Shown in pieces: positions 6,407 to 6,614 of a stretch of DNA of 6,614 nucleotides. The notes below the pieces were generated by a model, which had not been told where the DNA came from, made no database searches, and worked only from the letters and a program-made list of their open reading frames with translations. This DNA is from JBGOTP01 sp041476545 (GTDB lineage: Bacteria; Acidobacteriota; Vicinamibacteria; Vicinamibacterales; CAVVIG01): positions 1-6,614 of the forward strand of contig JBGOTP010000288.1 of the NCBI GenBank assembly GCA_041476545.1. The letters are read 5' to 3'. The translations under genes were made by a program, and so were the position numbers. Position 1 is the stretch's first letter; every line of letters begins with the position of its first letter.

Positions 6407-6614
6407 GTGACGGATGCTCGAGCGCGCGCGCTGTAGACGCGGCTCGGGACATTTCTCGATCACTTCGTCGGCGGGTTCGGACGCCGGGCCCACCGGACCT
6501 ACGCCAGTCGCTACCTGCAGGGATTGCTGAACGACAGCGAGCGGAAGTCGATGGAGCCGATGCACGGGCGGCTCAGCGACCCCGGCTCCTACCAAGGCCT
6601 GCAGCATTTCATCA
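6407..6614 (+). pseudogene. IS701-type DDE transposase, N-terminal part with in-frame stop (partial)
   Basis: Reading in one frame from a GTG at 6407, the translation is VTDARARAL, then a TAG stop at 6434-6436, then TRLGTFLDHFVGGFGRR and onward through YLQGLLNDSERKSMEPMHGR and LQHFI to the right edge. The pattern Y-x-x-GLL-x(3)-ERKSxEP followed by LQHF is characteristic of the N-terminal region of IS701-family DDE transposases, which cut and paste their own insertion sequence. No ATG, GTG or TTG lies between the stop and the conserved block, so the gene appears inactivated by a nonsense mutation, unless the stop is a sequencing error or a different start is used. The ATG at 6414 is in another frame. 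The rest of the gene, including the catalytic aspartates, lies beyond the window, and the left inverted repeat, expected between about 6320 and 6400, cannot be fixed without the right end. Confidence 0.68.

Overview
The window is GC-rich and looks like a chromosomal segment of a soil- or sediment-type bacterium. Two tandem, large, secreted proteins built from carboxypeptidase-regulatory-like (transthyretin-type) beta-sandwich domains, next to a bacterial type II citrate synthase, fit Acidobacteriota, perhaps the Vicinamibacteria lineage. That placement is inference from gene style, not from a marker gene.

Layout, left to right. (1) Positions 2-151 are the last 49 codons of phoU on the + strand. 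(2) Positions 161-415 are a small non-coding element with perfect 24-bp terminal inverted repeats, lying between the phoU stop and the next repeat. (3) Positions 428-652 are copy A of a structured repeat built of palindromes and a long imperfect hairpin. (4) Positions 665-4038 are a two-gene minus-strand operon of paralogous secreted beta-sandwich proteins, with start and stop codons 2 nt apart. (5) Positions 4112-4316 are a second, truncated and frameshifted copy of the phoU 3' end. (6) Positions 4327-4546 are copy B of the structured repeat. (7) Positions 4547-5007 show no convincing gene and form the leader of gltA. (8) Positions 5008-6300 are an intact citrate synthase, gltA. (9) A short octamer repeat follows, and then the 5' end of an IS701-type transposase gene with an in-frame stop, running off the right edge.

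The most interesting structure is the nested repeat architecture. The block 'phoU 3' end plus structured repeat' occurs twice in the same orientation and brackets the secreted-protein operon. The two phoU ends differ mostly at synonymous third positions, so they seem to have diverged as working genes before one was broken. This points to insertion or recombination at the phoU 3' end rather than a fresh local duplication. Copy B has no inverted-repeat element, so it serves as an empty-site reference for the 161-415 insertion. No integrase, CRISPR array, tRNA or rRNA is visible.

Functionally, gltA (entry to the TCA cycle) and phoU (phosphate signalling) are core genes. The secreted pair is the accessory cargo between the two repeat copies, and its likely promoter lies at the junction with the broken phoU copy.
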